Part shown: positions 16,614 to 25,620 of the stretch, in pieces
How positions within the stretch are numbered: position 1 is the stretch's first letter
Layout: each line of letters begins with the position of its first letter
NCBI GenBank assembly: GCA_038226305.1
Contig: JBBRQN010000008.1
Span: 49,630-113,629, forward strand
Length of the DNA stretch: 64,000 nt
From: JASLDZ01 sp038226305
Lineage (GTDB): Bacteria > Pseudomonadota > Alphaproteobacteria > Caulobacterales > Caulobacteraceae
Direction of reading: 5' to 3'
Notes under the pieces: model-generated
Told to the model about the DNA's origin: nothing
Database searches by the model: none
Seen by the model: only the letters and a program-made list of their open reading frames with translations
Translations under genes and position numbers: made by a program

Positions 16614-17480
16614 CTACGTCTGGCAAGCGGCGCAGTGGAAGGTGGAGCGGCCTGCCTGCACCGTGCGCGTCACCTGGCCACGGCACCGGGGGCGCAGGCA
16701 CGGCTGATCGTCCCGGCCATAGACCTGAAAGCGGTGCTGGAAATAGCCGAGTGCCCCATCGGCGGCGCGGTAGTCACGAAGGGTGGAGCCCCCCGCCTCG
16801 ATCGCCGCCACCAGCACCTCGCGAACCGCCTTCACCAGAGTCTTGAGTCTCGTGAACGACACCTCGCCCGCCGGCGTGTCGGGGGCGATCTTCGCGCGGT
16901 GCAGGGCTTCAGAGACGTAGATGTTGCCCAGCCCTGCCACGATGCGCTGATCCAGAAGACTCACCTTGATGTTCTGCCGCTTGCCGCTGAAGGCCTTCAC
17001 GAGGTGCGCGGCGTCGAAATCCGGGCCGAGGGGCTCAGGCCCGACGCCTGAGAACCACCGGCTGGCGGCGAAGTCTGCCGTCCGCACGAGGTCCATGTAG
17101 CCGAACCGGCGGGCGTCGTTGAAGATGATCTGCTCGCCCCGGTCGGTCTCGAGCACCACGTGATCGTGCTTCGGATCGCCGCCTGCATCATAGTGGAAGT
17201 CGCCCGGCTGCTCGGGCGAGGCGGCCTGGCCCTGCACGGTGAAGCGCCCGGTCATGCCGAGGTGGCACACCAGCGTCTCCCCTGTGTCCAGCCGCATGAG
17301 CAGGTACTTCGCCCGCCGCTCCAGCGCCTCGACCGTCGCACCCGTCAGCCGCCTGGCGAAACGGTCGGGCAGGGGGAAGCGCAGATCGGGACGGTTGGCG
17401 GTGGCACGCACGATCCGCGCCCCTTCGAGGTGAGGCGCCAGCCCCCGCTTCACGGTCTCGACCTCGGGCAGTTCAGGCAT
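16614..17480 (-). CDS. mutM: formamidopyrimidine-DNA glycosylase
   Basis: MutM (Fpg) removes 8-oxoguanine and cuts the abasic strand. The mature N-terminus PELPEVETVKRGL carries the catalytic Pro and Glu, which fixes the start at 17480 and rejects an upstream frame extension of seven residues. Middle: YLLMRLDTGETLVCHLGMTGRF with the conserved Lys and the H-x-G-M-T loop; NIYVSEALHRAKI is the H2TH motif. The C-terminal zinc finger is C-L-R-P-R-C ... F-H-C-A-A-C, so all four Cys are present. 288 residues. It is divergent to ubiE. Confidence 0.97.
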   Translation of the reverse strand: MPELPEVETVKRGLAPHLEGARIVRATANRPDLRFPLPDRFARRLTGATVEALERRAKYLLMRLDTGETLVCHLGMTGRFTVQGQAASPEQPGDFHYDAGGDPKHDHVVLETDRGEQIIFNDARRFGYMDLVRTADFAASRWFSGVGPEPLGPDFDAAHLVKAFSGKRQNIKVSLLDQRIVAGLGNIYVSEALHRAKIAPDTPAGEVSFTRLKTLVKAVREVLVAAIEAGGSTLRDYRAADGALGYFQHRFQVYGRDDQPCLRPRCRGQVTRTVQAGRSTFHCAACQT

Positions 17481-17545
17481 GGACGCGAGATAGGCGCACA
17501 CGCTCGCCTTGGCGAGCGCAGGAGGTTTCCGCTAAGCCTCACAGC

Positions 17546-18322
17546 ATGAACGACACCACCGCCACCTTCGGCTTTCGCGATGTGGACCCGTCTGAAAAGG
17601 CGGGGCTGGTCCGGGGCGTTTTCGACCGGGTGGCCCCCCGCTACGACCTGATGAACGACCTCATGTCCGGCGGCGTGCACCGCCTGTGGAAGGACATGAC
17701 CGCCGCCCGCCTCAACCCCCAGCCGGGGGAGCTGATCGTGGACTGCGCGGGCGGCACGGGCGACATCGCGCGCCGCCTCGTGAAGCTGTCCCGGGCCGCC
17801 AAGGCGCGCCGGGGCGGCGCCGACGCCCGGGTGGCGGTGATCGACTACAACTCCGAGATGATCGCCGCCGGTCGCGACAAATCGCAGGGCCTGCCCGGCG
17901 GGCTGGAGCCGGAGATCGTGTGGAGCGTGGGCGACGCGCAGGCCCTGCCCCTGCCCGACGCTGTGGCCGACGCCTACGTGATCGCCTTCGGCATCCGCAA
18001 CGTGACCCGCATCGAGGACGCCCTGAAGGAGGCCCGCCGCGTTCTGAAGCCCGGCGGCCGCTTCCTGTGCCTGGAGTTTTCCCAGCCCCCCGCCGCTGCC
18101 ATGCGTTCAGCCTACGACGCCTATTCGTTCAACGTGATCCCTGCGGTGGGCGGCCTCGTAGCCAAGGATCGGGACAGCTACCAGTACCTCGTGGAATCGA
18201 TCCGTCGTTTCCCGAGCCAGGAGCAGTTCGTGGAGATGATCCGCGCCGCGGGCTTCCAGAACGCGGGCTACACCAACTTCACCGGCGGCGTCGCCGCCCT
18301 CCACCACGGCTGGGCGCTCTGA
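17546..18322 (+). CDS. ubiE: ubiquinone/menaquinone C-methyltransferase UbiE
   Basis: UbiE is the SAM-dependent C-methyltransferase of ubiquinone synthesis. The 258 residues show FDRVAPRYDLMNDLMSGGVHRLWK, the SAM site VDCAGGTGDIARRL, VIDYNSEMI, and the C-terminal family motif region LVESIRRFPSQEQFVEMIRAAGF with YTNFTGGVAALHHGW. Length is normal. It is followed directly by ubiB. Confidence 0.97.
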   Translation: MNDTTATFGFRDVDPSEKAGLVRGVFDRVAPRYDLMNDLMSGGVHRLWKDMTAARLNPQPGELIVDCAGGTGDIARRLVKLSRAAKARRGGADARVAVIDYNSEMIAAGRDKSQGLPGGLEPEIVWSVGDAQALPLPDAVADAYVIAFGIRNVTRIEDALKEARRVLKPGGRFLCLEFSQPPAAAMRSAYDAYSFNVIPAVGGLVAKDRDSYQYLVESIRRFPSQEQFVEMIRAAGFQNAGYTNFTGGVAALHHGWAL

Positions 18323-19806
18323 GCGCCTTCCTCCGCCTGATCGCCGCGGGCTGGACGCTGGCCAGGCATGATGCGCTGCTCCCCCGGGAGCTCGCAGGCG
18401 TGCTGCCGCCCGAGCTGAAGCTGCCCGCTGCCGTGCTGCATCTCTTCGCCGGGCCGCAGGCGAAGCGCGGCCGCCCCGGCGAGCGGCTGGCGCGGGCGTT
18501 CGAGACGCTCGGCCCCGTGTCGATCAAGCTCGGCCAGCTCCTCTCCACCCGGGCCGACGTGTTCGGCGAGGTGTTCGCCGCCGACCTCGCCCGCCTGAAG
18601 GACGCCCTGCCGCCCTTTCCGCTGGAGGTGGCGATCCGCGAGATTGAGACCTCCCTTGGCCGCCCCGTCGCCTCCCTCTACGAGCGGTTGGAGCCCGCGG
18701 TGGCCGCCGCCAGCCTCGCCCAGGCGCACCCGGCGTGGCTGAAGGATGGGCGCAAGGTCGCCGTGAAGGTGCTGCGCCCCGGCGTGGAGCGTCGCGTCGC
18801 CAAGGACGTGGCGGCGATGGGCCTCGCCACCCGCCTGCTGGAACGCCACGTGCCCCCTGCCCGGCGGCTTGAGCCCGTGGCGGCGGCCATCTCCGTCGCC
18901 CGATCCCTCGAACTCGAACTCGACCTGCGGATCGAGGCGGCGGGCTGCAGCGAGCTCGGCGAGGTGATGGCCAAAGACGGCTACATGACGGCTCCTGCCG
19001 TGGTGTGGGACGGGGTTGGCAAACGCGTGCTGGCGCTGGAGTGGGCGCCCGGCCTGCCGCTCTCCTCAGCCGAGGCGCTGGAGCTCCCCGGCCTCGACCG
19101 CCCGGCCCTGGCGATGGGCGTCTTGCGCGCCTTCCTGACGCAGGCGCTGGACCACGGGGTGTTTCACGCTGACCTGCACGAGGGGAACCTGTTCGTCTCC
19201 GCCCCCTCCACGATCACCGCCATCGACTTCGGCATCGTGGGCCGCCTCGGGCCTCGCGAGCGGCGGTTCCTGGCCGAAATCCTGTGGGGCTTCCTGCGCC
19301 GCGACTACCACCGCGTGGCCGAGGTGCATTTCGAGGCGGGCTATGTGCCGACCCGCCACGCGGTTGGAGACTTCGCCCAGGCGCTCCGGGCCGTCGGCGA
19401 GCCGATCTTCGGCCGCACCGCCGCCGACGTGTCGATGGGGCGGCTCCTGGGCCAGCTGTTCGAGATCACCGGCCTGTTCGACATGCACCTGCGGCCGGAA
19501 CTGGTACTCCTGCAGAAGACCATGGTCTCGGCCGAGGGGGTCGCTCGCCGCATCGATCCGAACACCGACATCTGGCAGGCCGCCCGCCCCATCGTCGAAC
19601 GCTGGATCGCCCGCGAACTCTCCCCCGCAGCTCAGGTAAAGGGCCTGCTCGACCGGGGCCTGCGCGTGCTGGAGGCTCTGGAGACCAAGGCCGCCACCCC
19701 CGTCGTGGTCGTCGCCCCGGCCAAGCCAGACTGGATGCTGCCCCTCGCCGCCCTGATCGTGGCCGTGGGCGCGCTGGCTACCGCGGCGGCGGCGCTCCTC
19801 CGCTAG
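18319..19806 (+). CDS. ubiB: UbiB (ABC1/COQ8-type) protein for ubiquinone synthesis
   Basis: UbiB is an atypical protein kinase-like ATPase needed for ubiquinone synthesis. Visible motifs: the family K-x-G-Q (IKLGQLLSTR, residues 70-73), VAVKVLRP for ATP binding, FHADLHEGN for the catalytic loop, AIDFGIVG, and two C-terminal membrane helices. No ATG, GTG or TTG in frame fits the start; the N-terminus SAFLRLIAAGWTLARHDAL begins only if the CTG at 18319, which overlaps the ubiE stop (CTGA), is used. The next in-frame GTG is at 18400 and would cost 27 conserved residues. I therefore give the CTG start, as an inference. The stop overlaps the convergent gene by four bases. Confidence 0.9.
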   Translation: MSAFLRLIAAGWTLARHDALLPRELAGVLPPELKLPAAVLHLFAGPQAKRGRPGERLARAFETLGPVSIKLGQLLSTRADVFGEVFAADLARLKDALPPFPLEVAIREIETSLGRPVASLYERLEPAVAAASLAQAHPAWLKDGRKVAVKVLRPGVERRVAKDVAAMGLATRLLERHVPPARRLEPVAAAISVARSLELELDLRIEAAGCSELGEVMAKDGYMTAPAVVWDGVGKRVLALEWAPGLPLSSAEALELPGLDRPALAMGVLRAFLTQALDHGVFHADLHEGNLFVSAPSTITAIDFGIVGRLGPRERRFLAEILWGFLRRDYHRVAEVHFEAGYVPTRHAVGDFAQALRAVGEPIFGRTAADVSMGRLLGQLFEITGLFDMHLRPELVLLQKTMVSAEGVARRIDPNTDIWQAARPIVERWIARELSPAAQVKGLLDRGLRVLEALETKAATPVVVVAPAKPDWMLPLAALIVAVGALATAAAALLR

Positions 19807-20522
19807 AACGCGGCGCTGTAAGCCAGGAAGGGCTCGCGCTGCACGAGCCGCCCGCCTCGCGTGACGGTGAGCGTCGCAGGCGCAGACGCCGCCGCCGGGA
19901 TCGCGATCTCGTAGCCGTAGCCCGCCTTGCCGAACCGGAAGGCGCCACCGGCTCCCCGCCGGCTCTGGGACCCGCCACCCGCCTCGGCGCTGGGGGTCGC
20001 GGCATTCGGCCTAGCGAAGTCGAAGGTGCGATAGGTCAGCTCCCCCTTGGCGCTGCGGATGACGGACACGCCGCGCCGGGCCGTGAAGCCGGTGAAGATC
20101 AGCCCCTCCTCCAGCCGACACTCGGCGCGCACGCCGTCGACCTCCACGCTGGACAGGGGTGGAAGGGCGGCGGGCGGGTCGAACACGCCGGGGTTCACCG
20201 CATGCAGGTCGCCCACATCCCGGCCCTTTCGGGTGAGCGCGTAGTGAACCTGCCCCGCCCCCGGATCGCCATCGGCCACGGCATAGACGGCGGAGGAGGG
20301 CGAGTTCGGAGCCACCTTGGAGAAGCGGAAGATGCGCGCCTGGCCGCGCGAGTCCTTCTGGCCCACAACGAAGTCGAACGGCCCGGCGGCGTCGCACACG
20401 AACCACGCGGGGGTCATGCGCCCGGCGACGGCCACGGCCGTTCGCACGTCAGGGGCCGCAGCCCCGGTCAGGAGGGAGCCGGTCAGGAGCGCGAGCGGAA
20501 CGAGGGCGAGGCGGCGGATCAT
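19803..20522 (-). CDS. secreted protein of unknown function
   Basis: The 239 residues begin with a signal peptide (RRLALVPLALLTGSLLTGAAA). The mature protein starts PDVRTAVAVAGRMTPAWFVCDAAGP and has FDFVVGQKDSRGQARIFRFSK, VHYALTRKGRDVGDLHAVNPG and GVRAECRLEEGLIFTGFTARRG, then a beta-rich C-terminal half. Two Cys may form a disulfide. I do not recognise a family. The ATG at 20522 is chosen because the signal peptide begins there; the open frame upstream overlaps the divergent peptidase gene and is not credible. Confidence 0.75.
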   Translation of the reverse strand: MIRRLALVPLALLTGSLLTGAAAPDVRTAVAVAGRMTPAWFVCDAAGPFDFVVGQKDSRGQARIFRFSKVAPNSPSSAVYAVADGDPGAGQVHYALTRKGRDVGDLHAVNPGVFDPPAALPPLSSVEVDGVRAECRLEEGLIFTGFTARRGVSVIRSAKGELTYRTFDFARPNAATPSAEAGGGSQSRRGAGGAFRFGKAGYGYEIAIPAAASAPATLTVTRGGRLVQREPFLAYSAAF

Positions 20523-20609
20523 GCCCGCATTCCAAGCAGGTGGCCGTGACCGCTTCAAGACGGCGCGCCACCGCTGGCGGTGGGCGCGAGGCCCCGCTAG
20601 CCTCCCCCC

Positions 20610-21746
20610 ATGCGCCTCTCCCTCGCCTTGATCGCCGCCTTCGCCCTCGCCAGCCCAGCCGTGGCGCAGGATCGCACCAAGGCCCTCCTCAAGGCCGTGT
20701 CTGAAGCCGCTGGGCCGCCCGGATTCGAGGAGCCCGTGCGCGCCCTGATGGTGCGCGAGATGAAGCCCTATGCCGACACCCTGACCTTCGACGGCTTGGG
20801 CTCGATCATCGCCATGCAGGGCGGCTCCGGCCCCACGGTCATGCTCGACGCCCACATGGACGAGCTGGGCGGCATGGTGCGCCGGGTCACCCGCGACGGG
20901 TACCTGTCCATGCAGATGCTGGGCGGCTGGCTCGACCAGGCCCTGCCCGACCAGCGTTGGGTGATCATCGGCTCCAAGGGTCCGGTGCCCGCCGTCACCG
21001 GCATCCGCGACATCCACGTGGTGCCCGCCGAGGAGCGCACCAGGGTGTTCAATCGCGACAGCCTCTACCTCGACGTGGGCGCTCGAACCCCGGAGGAGGT
21101 GGCACAGCTGGGCCTCTCCCCCGGCGACCCCGTGGTGCCCGACAGCCCTTTCGTGGAATTGGCCAACGGGCGCTACCTCGGCAAGGCGTGGGACGACCGG
21201 GTGGGCTGCGCCGTGGTGATCGAGGCCATGCGCCGCCTCAAGGCCTCAGGCCACCCCAACCGCATCGCCTTCACCATCACCACGCAGGAGGAGGTGGGCC
21301 TGCGCGGCGCGGAGAGCGCGGCGGCCGTCATCAAGCCCGACCTCGCCATCGCTCTGGAAGGCGGCATCACCGGCGACAGTCCCGGCCGCAATCCGGAGGA
21401 GACGCAGGCCAAGCTCGGCGCCGGGCCGGGAATCTTCCTCTACGACAGCTCAGCGCTTCCCAGCCGCAAGCTCACCGCCCTGGTGAAGGCTGTGGCGGCG
21501 GCCAAGGGCATCCCCCTGCAGCTCGACCTCGTGCAGGGCTACGGCGACGACTCGGCGGAGATCCAGCGCTCCAACGGGGGCGTGCCGACGGTGAACCTCG
21601 TGGTTCCGGCTCGCTACACCCACGCCCACAACGGCGTCATCGACCGCAAGGACTTCGACGGCATGGTCGAGCTGGTGGTGGCGCTCCTCGGCAAGCTCGA
21701 TGCGGCTGAGGTGGCGCGGCTGCGAGACTTCACACCCGCGCCCTGA
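20610..21746 (+). CDS. M42-family (glutamyl aminopeptidase-like) metallopeptidase, secreted
   Basis: The 378-residue protein starts with a signal peptide (LSLALIAAFALASPAVAQ). It shows the M42/co-catalytic metal site: LDAHMDELGG (His and Asp), GKAWDDRVGCAVV (bridging Asp), TTQEEVGLRG (catalytic and metal Glu), ALEGG, and a final VPARYTHAHNGVID (His). The metal set is complete. M42 enzymes are usually cytosolic, so an exported copy is a little unusual. The start at 20610 lies 87 bases from the divergent gene at 20522. Confidence 0.9.
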   Translation: MRLSLALIAAFALASPAVAQDRTKALLKAVSEAAGPPGFEEPVRALMVREMKPYADTLTFDGLGSIIAMQGGSGPTVMLDAHMDELGGMVRRVTRDGYLSMQMLGGWLDQALPDQRWVIIGSKGPVPAVTGIRDIHVVPAEERTRVFNRDSLYLDVGARTPEEVAQLGLSPGDPVVPDSPFVELANGRYLGKAWDDRVGCAVVIEAMRRLKASGHPNRIAFTITTQEEVGLRGAESAAAVIKPDLAIALEGGITGDSPGRNPEETQAKLGAGPGIFLYDSSALPSRKLTALVKAVAAAKGIPLQLDLVQGYGDDSAEIQRSNGGVPTVNLVVPARYTHAHNGVIDRKDFDGMVELVVALLGKLDAAEVARLRDFTPAP

Positions 21747-21759
21747 TCGGCGCCCAGCC

Positions 21760-22503
21760 TCAGAGGAGGTTCAGCCCGCCCCCGGCGATGATCTCCTCGC
21801 CTGTCACGAAGCCTGCGTCGGCGGCGAGGTAGAGCACGGCCTGGGCGATCTCCTCCGGGCGGCCCATCCGGCCCAGCGGCACGCGCGCGGCCATGCCGGT
21901 CTTGAAGCCGTCGATGGTGGCCTGATCCAGGCCCGACTTGCCGAAGATCGGCGTCTCCACCGGGCCAGGGCTGATCACGTTCACCCGGATGTTGCGCGGC
22001 GCGAGCTCGGTCGCGAAGGTCCGCCCGAAGGAGCGAACCGCCGCCTTCGTCGCCGAATAGACGCTCATGTTCGCCCCGCCCGAAGACGCGGCGGTGGAGG
22101 CGGTGAAGATGATCGTGCCGCCGTCGGGGATGGCCGAGGCCGCGTGCTTGGCCATGAAGAACGCGCCCCGCACGTTGACGCCGAACTCCTTGTCGAAGAA
22201 CGCCTCGTCCACCGCCTGAACGGGGGCGAAGTGGGCGATTCCGGCGTTGACGAAGAGCACGTCGATGCGACCGTGCTCGGCCTTCACCTGCTCCACCAGC
22301 GCCTTGGAAGCGGCGGGGTCGGACTGGTCGGACACGACCACCTGCACGCCGGGCAGCTCGGCCCGAGCCGCTTCGACGGTCTTGGGATTGGTGCCGGTGA
22401 CGATCACCGTCGCCCCCTCCGCCTGAAACAGCCGCGCGGTGGCGGCCCCGATGCCGGTGGTGCCGCCGGTGATGAGAGCGATCTTGCCGTCGAGCCTGGC
22501 CAT
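21760..22503 (-). CDS. short-chain dehydrogenase/reductase (SDR)
   Basis: The 247-residue SDR has TGGTTGIG (cofactor), VSDQSDPA, FVNAG, TASTAAS with the catalytic Ser, and the YSATKAA motif, ending AADAGFVTGEEIIAGGGLN. In the second strand TGTNPKT a Thr/Asn replaces an acidic residue, so NADP may be preferred. The start MARLDGKIALITGG is chosen; an earlier ATG would add 20 residues without family likeness. The substrate is unknown. It sits 13 bases from the M42 gene (convergent). Confidence 0.9.
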   Translation of the reverse strand: MARLDGKIALITGGTTGIGAATARLFQAEGATVIVTGTNPKTVEAARAELPGVQVVVSDQSDPAASKALVEQVKAEHGRIDVLFVNAGIAHFAPVQAVDEAFFDKEFGVNVRGAFFMAKHAASAIPDGGTIIFTASTAASSGGANMSVYSATKAAVRSFGRTFATELAPRNIRVNVISPGPVETPIFGKSGLDQATIDGFKTGMAARVPLGRMGRPEEIAQAVLYLAADAGFVTGEEIIAGGGLNLL

Positions 22504-22617
22504 GCGCGTCGTCCGTGTCTGTGAGTGTTGCTGTTCAGGTGGGGCGGCGAGGCCACCGATCAAATGACGCCGGGGCGCAGTTTTCTGCGGGGTTGCTGTG
22601 AGGGGAGCTTGGGCGGG

Positions 22618-24132
22618 CTAGGGCGTTTTGGCCGCTTCTTCGCCCGCGTAGACGAACTTGAGCGGGAGCTTGACCTTGGCCCCGACCGCGGGCTCGCCGT
22701 CGCGCGTCCACAGGTTGGCCTGCATCACCGACGCCACCGCCACGGCGGCTGCGCCAAAGCCCAGGTTTGGCGCGCTTTCCTGAAGCGACGTGCAATTCGT
22801 CAGCGTTCCGTCAGCGCCAATTCGGCACTCGACCGTAGCGCCCCCATTCAACACGCCGGCCTCCACGGCTTCCTTGGGGTAGGCCTTCACGACGGAGTCC
22901 GCGTCGAAGCTCCTGACCCAGTCGAGCTGCCGCACATACCGGTCGGGGTCCGCGGCGAGGGTCCGGGCGGAGAAATCGAAAACGACAGTGGTCCGCAGCG
23001 AAGCCAGCTTGTCAGGAGGGAAGGCACCGATGCGCGCCTTGAAGAGGGGCAGGAGCCGCCTCGCCGCGAAATCCAACCCTGCGCGAGGGGACGTGTTCAG
23101 CTGAACCTCACAAGGAGTCAGCGCGCCATCCTTGCCGATCTTGCAGTCGAAGACGAGCCGTCCGAACGTGTGCGCTGCGGCCGCGGCGGGTGGAAACACG
23201 GCTGCCACCTGCGACGCGACCGGTGCCGCCTCCAAGGGCACCCATGCCATCGTGGAGATGACCGCCAATGACGGAGGCAGCGCCGTTACCGGCCCATCTG
23301 TCGTGAAGCGAAGGGGAATGACGACTTCGCCGTCGCTCACCGGCTGGCCATCCTCGGTCTGCGGCTTCATGACGAACAGGGGGGCAAGGTGAAGCGCCGA
23401 GCCGCCAAATCCCAACCCTTCCGGCGCTTCGTCGAGCGTTTCACAACCGGTGACTGCACCGCTCGTCGTGACGCGACAGTGCAGCCGTACGAACCCGGAA
23501 ATCCCGCGCCGGTAGGCCTCGGACGGATAGGACCCCATGAGATCCGTGCCCGAGGGCCTGCGAACCCACTCCGGGCGGTTGATCACGTGACTCGCGCCGC
23601 CTAAGTCGACTTCGAAAGCTACGTAGGTGGCGACCGCCTGCCCACCGAGCATCGCGGGCTTGAACCGGTAAAGTGCGGCCCCGGCCTTTGCGATATCGAG
23701 GTCAACACCTGCCGATGGCGGTGCCCGCTCGTCTGCCACGCAATCGGATACCTCGCCGACCTCCGACACCCGGCAGTTCAAGACCGCACGATCCTTGCCT
23801 CCCAGAGCCTTCAGCTGCGCAGGCGTCGGCTTTGACAGAAGCTTGACGGACGTGTCGGAAATCTTGGGCAGGCTGACCTGCACGACGATCGTGGGGGCCG
23901 GATAGGCCTTACGGTCCAGACGATATTGTCCCGCGAGTCGTTTGAGCGCCGGCTCGCCCTGGCAGGCGACGAGGCGTCCGTCGGCCTGTACGTAGCAGGT
24001 CATTGTCAGCTGCACGTTCCTGCCATCGGTACGGCTGTAACGCGCCCGCGAAAGCGCCAGCTCAGCCTCGCTGGGCTGTTCAATCCAGTGTGGCGCAGAG
24101 GCTGGCGCGACCGGCGGTTCGGCGATGATCAT
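22618..24132 (-). CDS. TonB-C-like repeat protein with five C-x10-C units
   Basis: The 504-residue protein contains five repeats of a beta-hairpin of the form C-x-(V/I)-x3-G-x-(L/V)-x2-C, with Cys at 46/57, 120/131, 219/230, 330/341 and 436/447, always ten residues apart. Around units 3 to 5 are typical TonB C-terminal features (YPSEAYRRGISGFV, APEGLGFG, YPKEAVEAGVLNGG, APNLGFG, and IPLRF or LPLKF ends). The start at 24132 has GGGGGAGA upstream; no signal peptide or membrane helix is seen and no earlier start is in frame. TonB-like proteins of this kind are common in Caulobacterales; their roles are not known to me. Confidence 0.82.
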   Translation of the reverse strand: MIIAEPPVAPASAPHWIEQPSEAELALSRARYSRTDGRNVQLTMTCYVQADGRLVACQGEPALKRLAGQYRLDRKAYPAPTIVVQVSLPKISDTSVKLLSKPTPAQLKALGGKDRAVLNCRVSEVGEVSDCVADERAPPSAGVDLDIAKAGAALYRFKPAMLGGQAVATYVAFEVDLGGASHVINRPEWVRRPSGTDLMGSYPSEAYRRGISGFVRLHCRVTTSGAVTGCETLDEAPEGLGFGGSALHLAPLFVMKPQTEDGQPVSDGEVVIPLRFTTDGPVTALPPSLAVISTMAWVPLEAAPVASQVAAVFPPAAAAAHTFGRLVFDCKIGKDGALTPCEVQLNTSPRAGLDFAARRLLPLFKARIGAFPPDKLASLRTTVVFDFSARTLAADPDRYVRQLDWVRSFDADSVVKAYPKEAVEAGVLNGGATVECRIGADGTLTNCTSLQESAPNLGFGAAAVAVASVMQANLWTRDGEPAVGAKVKLPLKFVYAGEEAAKTP

Positions 24133-24209
24133 GATTGTCTCCCCCGGGGCAGAATGACCGTCGGGCAGGCGCGGTCAACCGCAGCAGCAGTCCGCGCCCA
24201 GGGCAGCCC

Positions 24210-25520
24210 TCACCCCACGAAGGGGTCGCGCATCAGGATGGTGTCGTCGCGTTCGGGGCTGGTGGAGAGGAGGGCCACGGGGGCGCCGATCAGCTCCTCG
24301 ATCCGCAGGACGTATTTCACCGCGTTGGCGTTGAGGTCGCGGAAGCTGCGCACGCCGCCGGTGGACTGGGTCCAGCCCTCCATCTCCTCGAACACGGGTT
24401 TGGCCGCGGCCTGCGCTTTCAGGGATGAGGGCAGGTGGTCGAACAGCTGGCCGTCGATGTCGTAGCCGGTGCAGATCTTCAGCGTTTCGAGGCCGTCCAA
24501 CACGTCGAGCTTGGTCAGGGCGATGCCGTCGATGCCGTTGATGGCCACGGACTGGCGCACGAGCACCGCGTCGAACCAGCCGCAGCGGCGGGGGCGCCCG
24601 GTGTTCACGCCGACCTCGCGGCCCACGGTGGCAAGGTGCGCGCCCACGCCTTCCGCCGTGTCGAGCTCAGCCGCGAACGGCCCCTCGCCCACGCGGGTGG
24701 TGTAGGCCTTGACGATGCCCAGGACGAAGCCCGCGCCCTTTGGCCCGAGGCCCGAGCCCGCCGCCGCCTGCCCCGCCACGGTGTTGGAGCTCGTCACATA
24801 GGGATAAGTGCCGTGGTCCACGTCGAGGAAAGCGCCCTGCGCGCCCTCGAAGAGCACGCGCTTGCCCGCCCGCACCGCCTCGTCGAGCATCCGCCACGCC
24901 GGGCGGGCGAAGGGCAGGATGCGCGGCGCTATGTCCAGGAGGGCCTTGAGCAGGACGTCGGGGTCGACGGCAGGCAGGCCTAGGCCCCGGCGCAGGGGGG
25001 CGTGGTGGGCGAGCAGGCGCTCGATCTTGGCCTCCAGCATGTCGGTGTCGGCGAGGTCACAGACGCGGATGGCGCGGCGGCCTACCTTGTCCTCGTAGGC
25101 GGGGCCGATGCCGCGGCCGGTGGTGCCGATGCGGGTGATGCCGCCGCTCCGGCCTGAGACCGACGCCTCGCGGGCGATGTCGAGCTCGGGGTGCAGGGGC
25201 AGGATCAGGCAGGCATTGTCGGCCAGGGTGAGGAGATCGGGGCTGATGCGCACGCCCTGCGCCTCGATGCGCTCGATCTCATCCAGAAGGTGCCAGGGGT
25301 TCACCACCACCCCGTTGCCGATCACGCTCGGCTTGCCCTGCACCACCCCGGAGGGCAGCAGCGCCAGCTTGTAGACCTTGCCGCCGACCACGAGCGTGTG
25401 GCCGGCGTTGTGGCCGCCCTGGAAGCGCACCACCACGTCGGCGCGGTCGCACAGCCAGTCGACGATCTTGCCTTTCCCCTCGTCGCCCCACTGGGCGCCG
25501 ACCACGGTGACATTGGCCAA
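24210..25520 (-). CDS. purA: adenylosuccinate synthetase
   Basis: PurA makes adenylosuccinate from IMP, aspartate and GTP. The 436 residues begin with the P-loop region GAQWGDEGKGK, containing catalytic Asp13, and G-G-H-N-A-G-H with His41. Further motifs: GTTGRGIGPAYEDKVGR, FEGAQG(A)FLDVDHGTYPYVTSSN, and the aspartate loop VGREVGVNTGRPRRCGWFD. Length and all key residues are normal. It stands alone between the TonB-like gene and the redoxin. Confidence 0.98.
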   Translation of the reverse strand: MANVTVVGAQWGDEGKGKIVDWLCDRADVVVRFQGGHNAGHTLVVGGKVYKLALLPSGVVQGKPSVIGNGVVVNPWHLLDEIERIEAQGVRISPDLLTLADNACLILPLHPELDIAREASVSGRSGGITRIGTTGRGIGPAYEDKVGRRAIRVCDLADTDMLEAKIERLLAHHAPLRRGLGLPAVDPDVLLKALLDIAPRILPFARPAWRMLDEAVRAGKRVLFEGAQGAFLDVDHGTYPYVTSSNTVAGQAAAGSGLGPKGAGFVLGIVKAYTTRVGEGPFAAELDTAEGVGAHLATVGREVGVNTGRPRRCGWFDAVLVRQSVAINGIDGIALTKLDVLDGLETLKICTGYDIDGQLFDHLPSSLKAQAAAKPVFEEMEGWTQSTGGVRSFRDLNANAVKYVLRIEELIGAPVALLSTSPERDDTILMRDPFVG

Positions 25521-25620
25521 GGTTCAGGTGCTCCGAGTGCGGAAGAGGCGCGGGGTGTCTACAAACTGTGGGGCGCGGTGTCTTCCCCCCTTGGATCGCT
25601 GCGTACCGTGGCGAGGGCGA

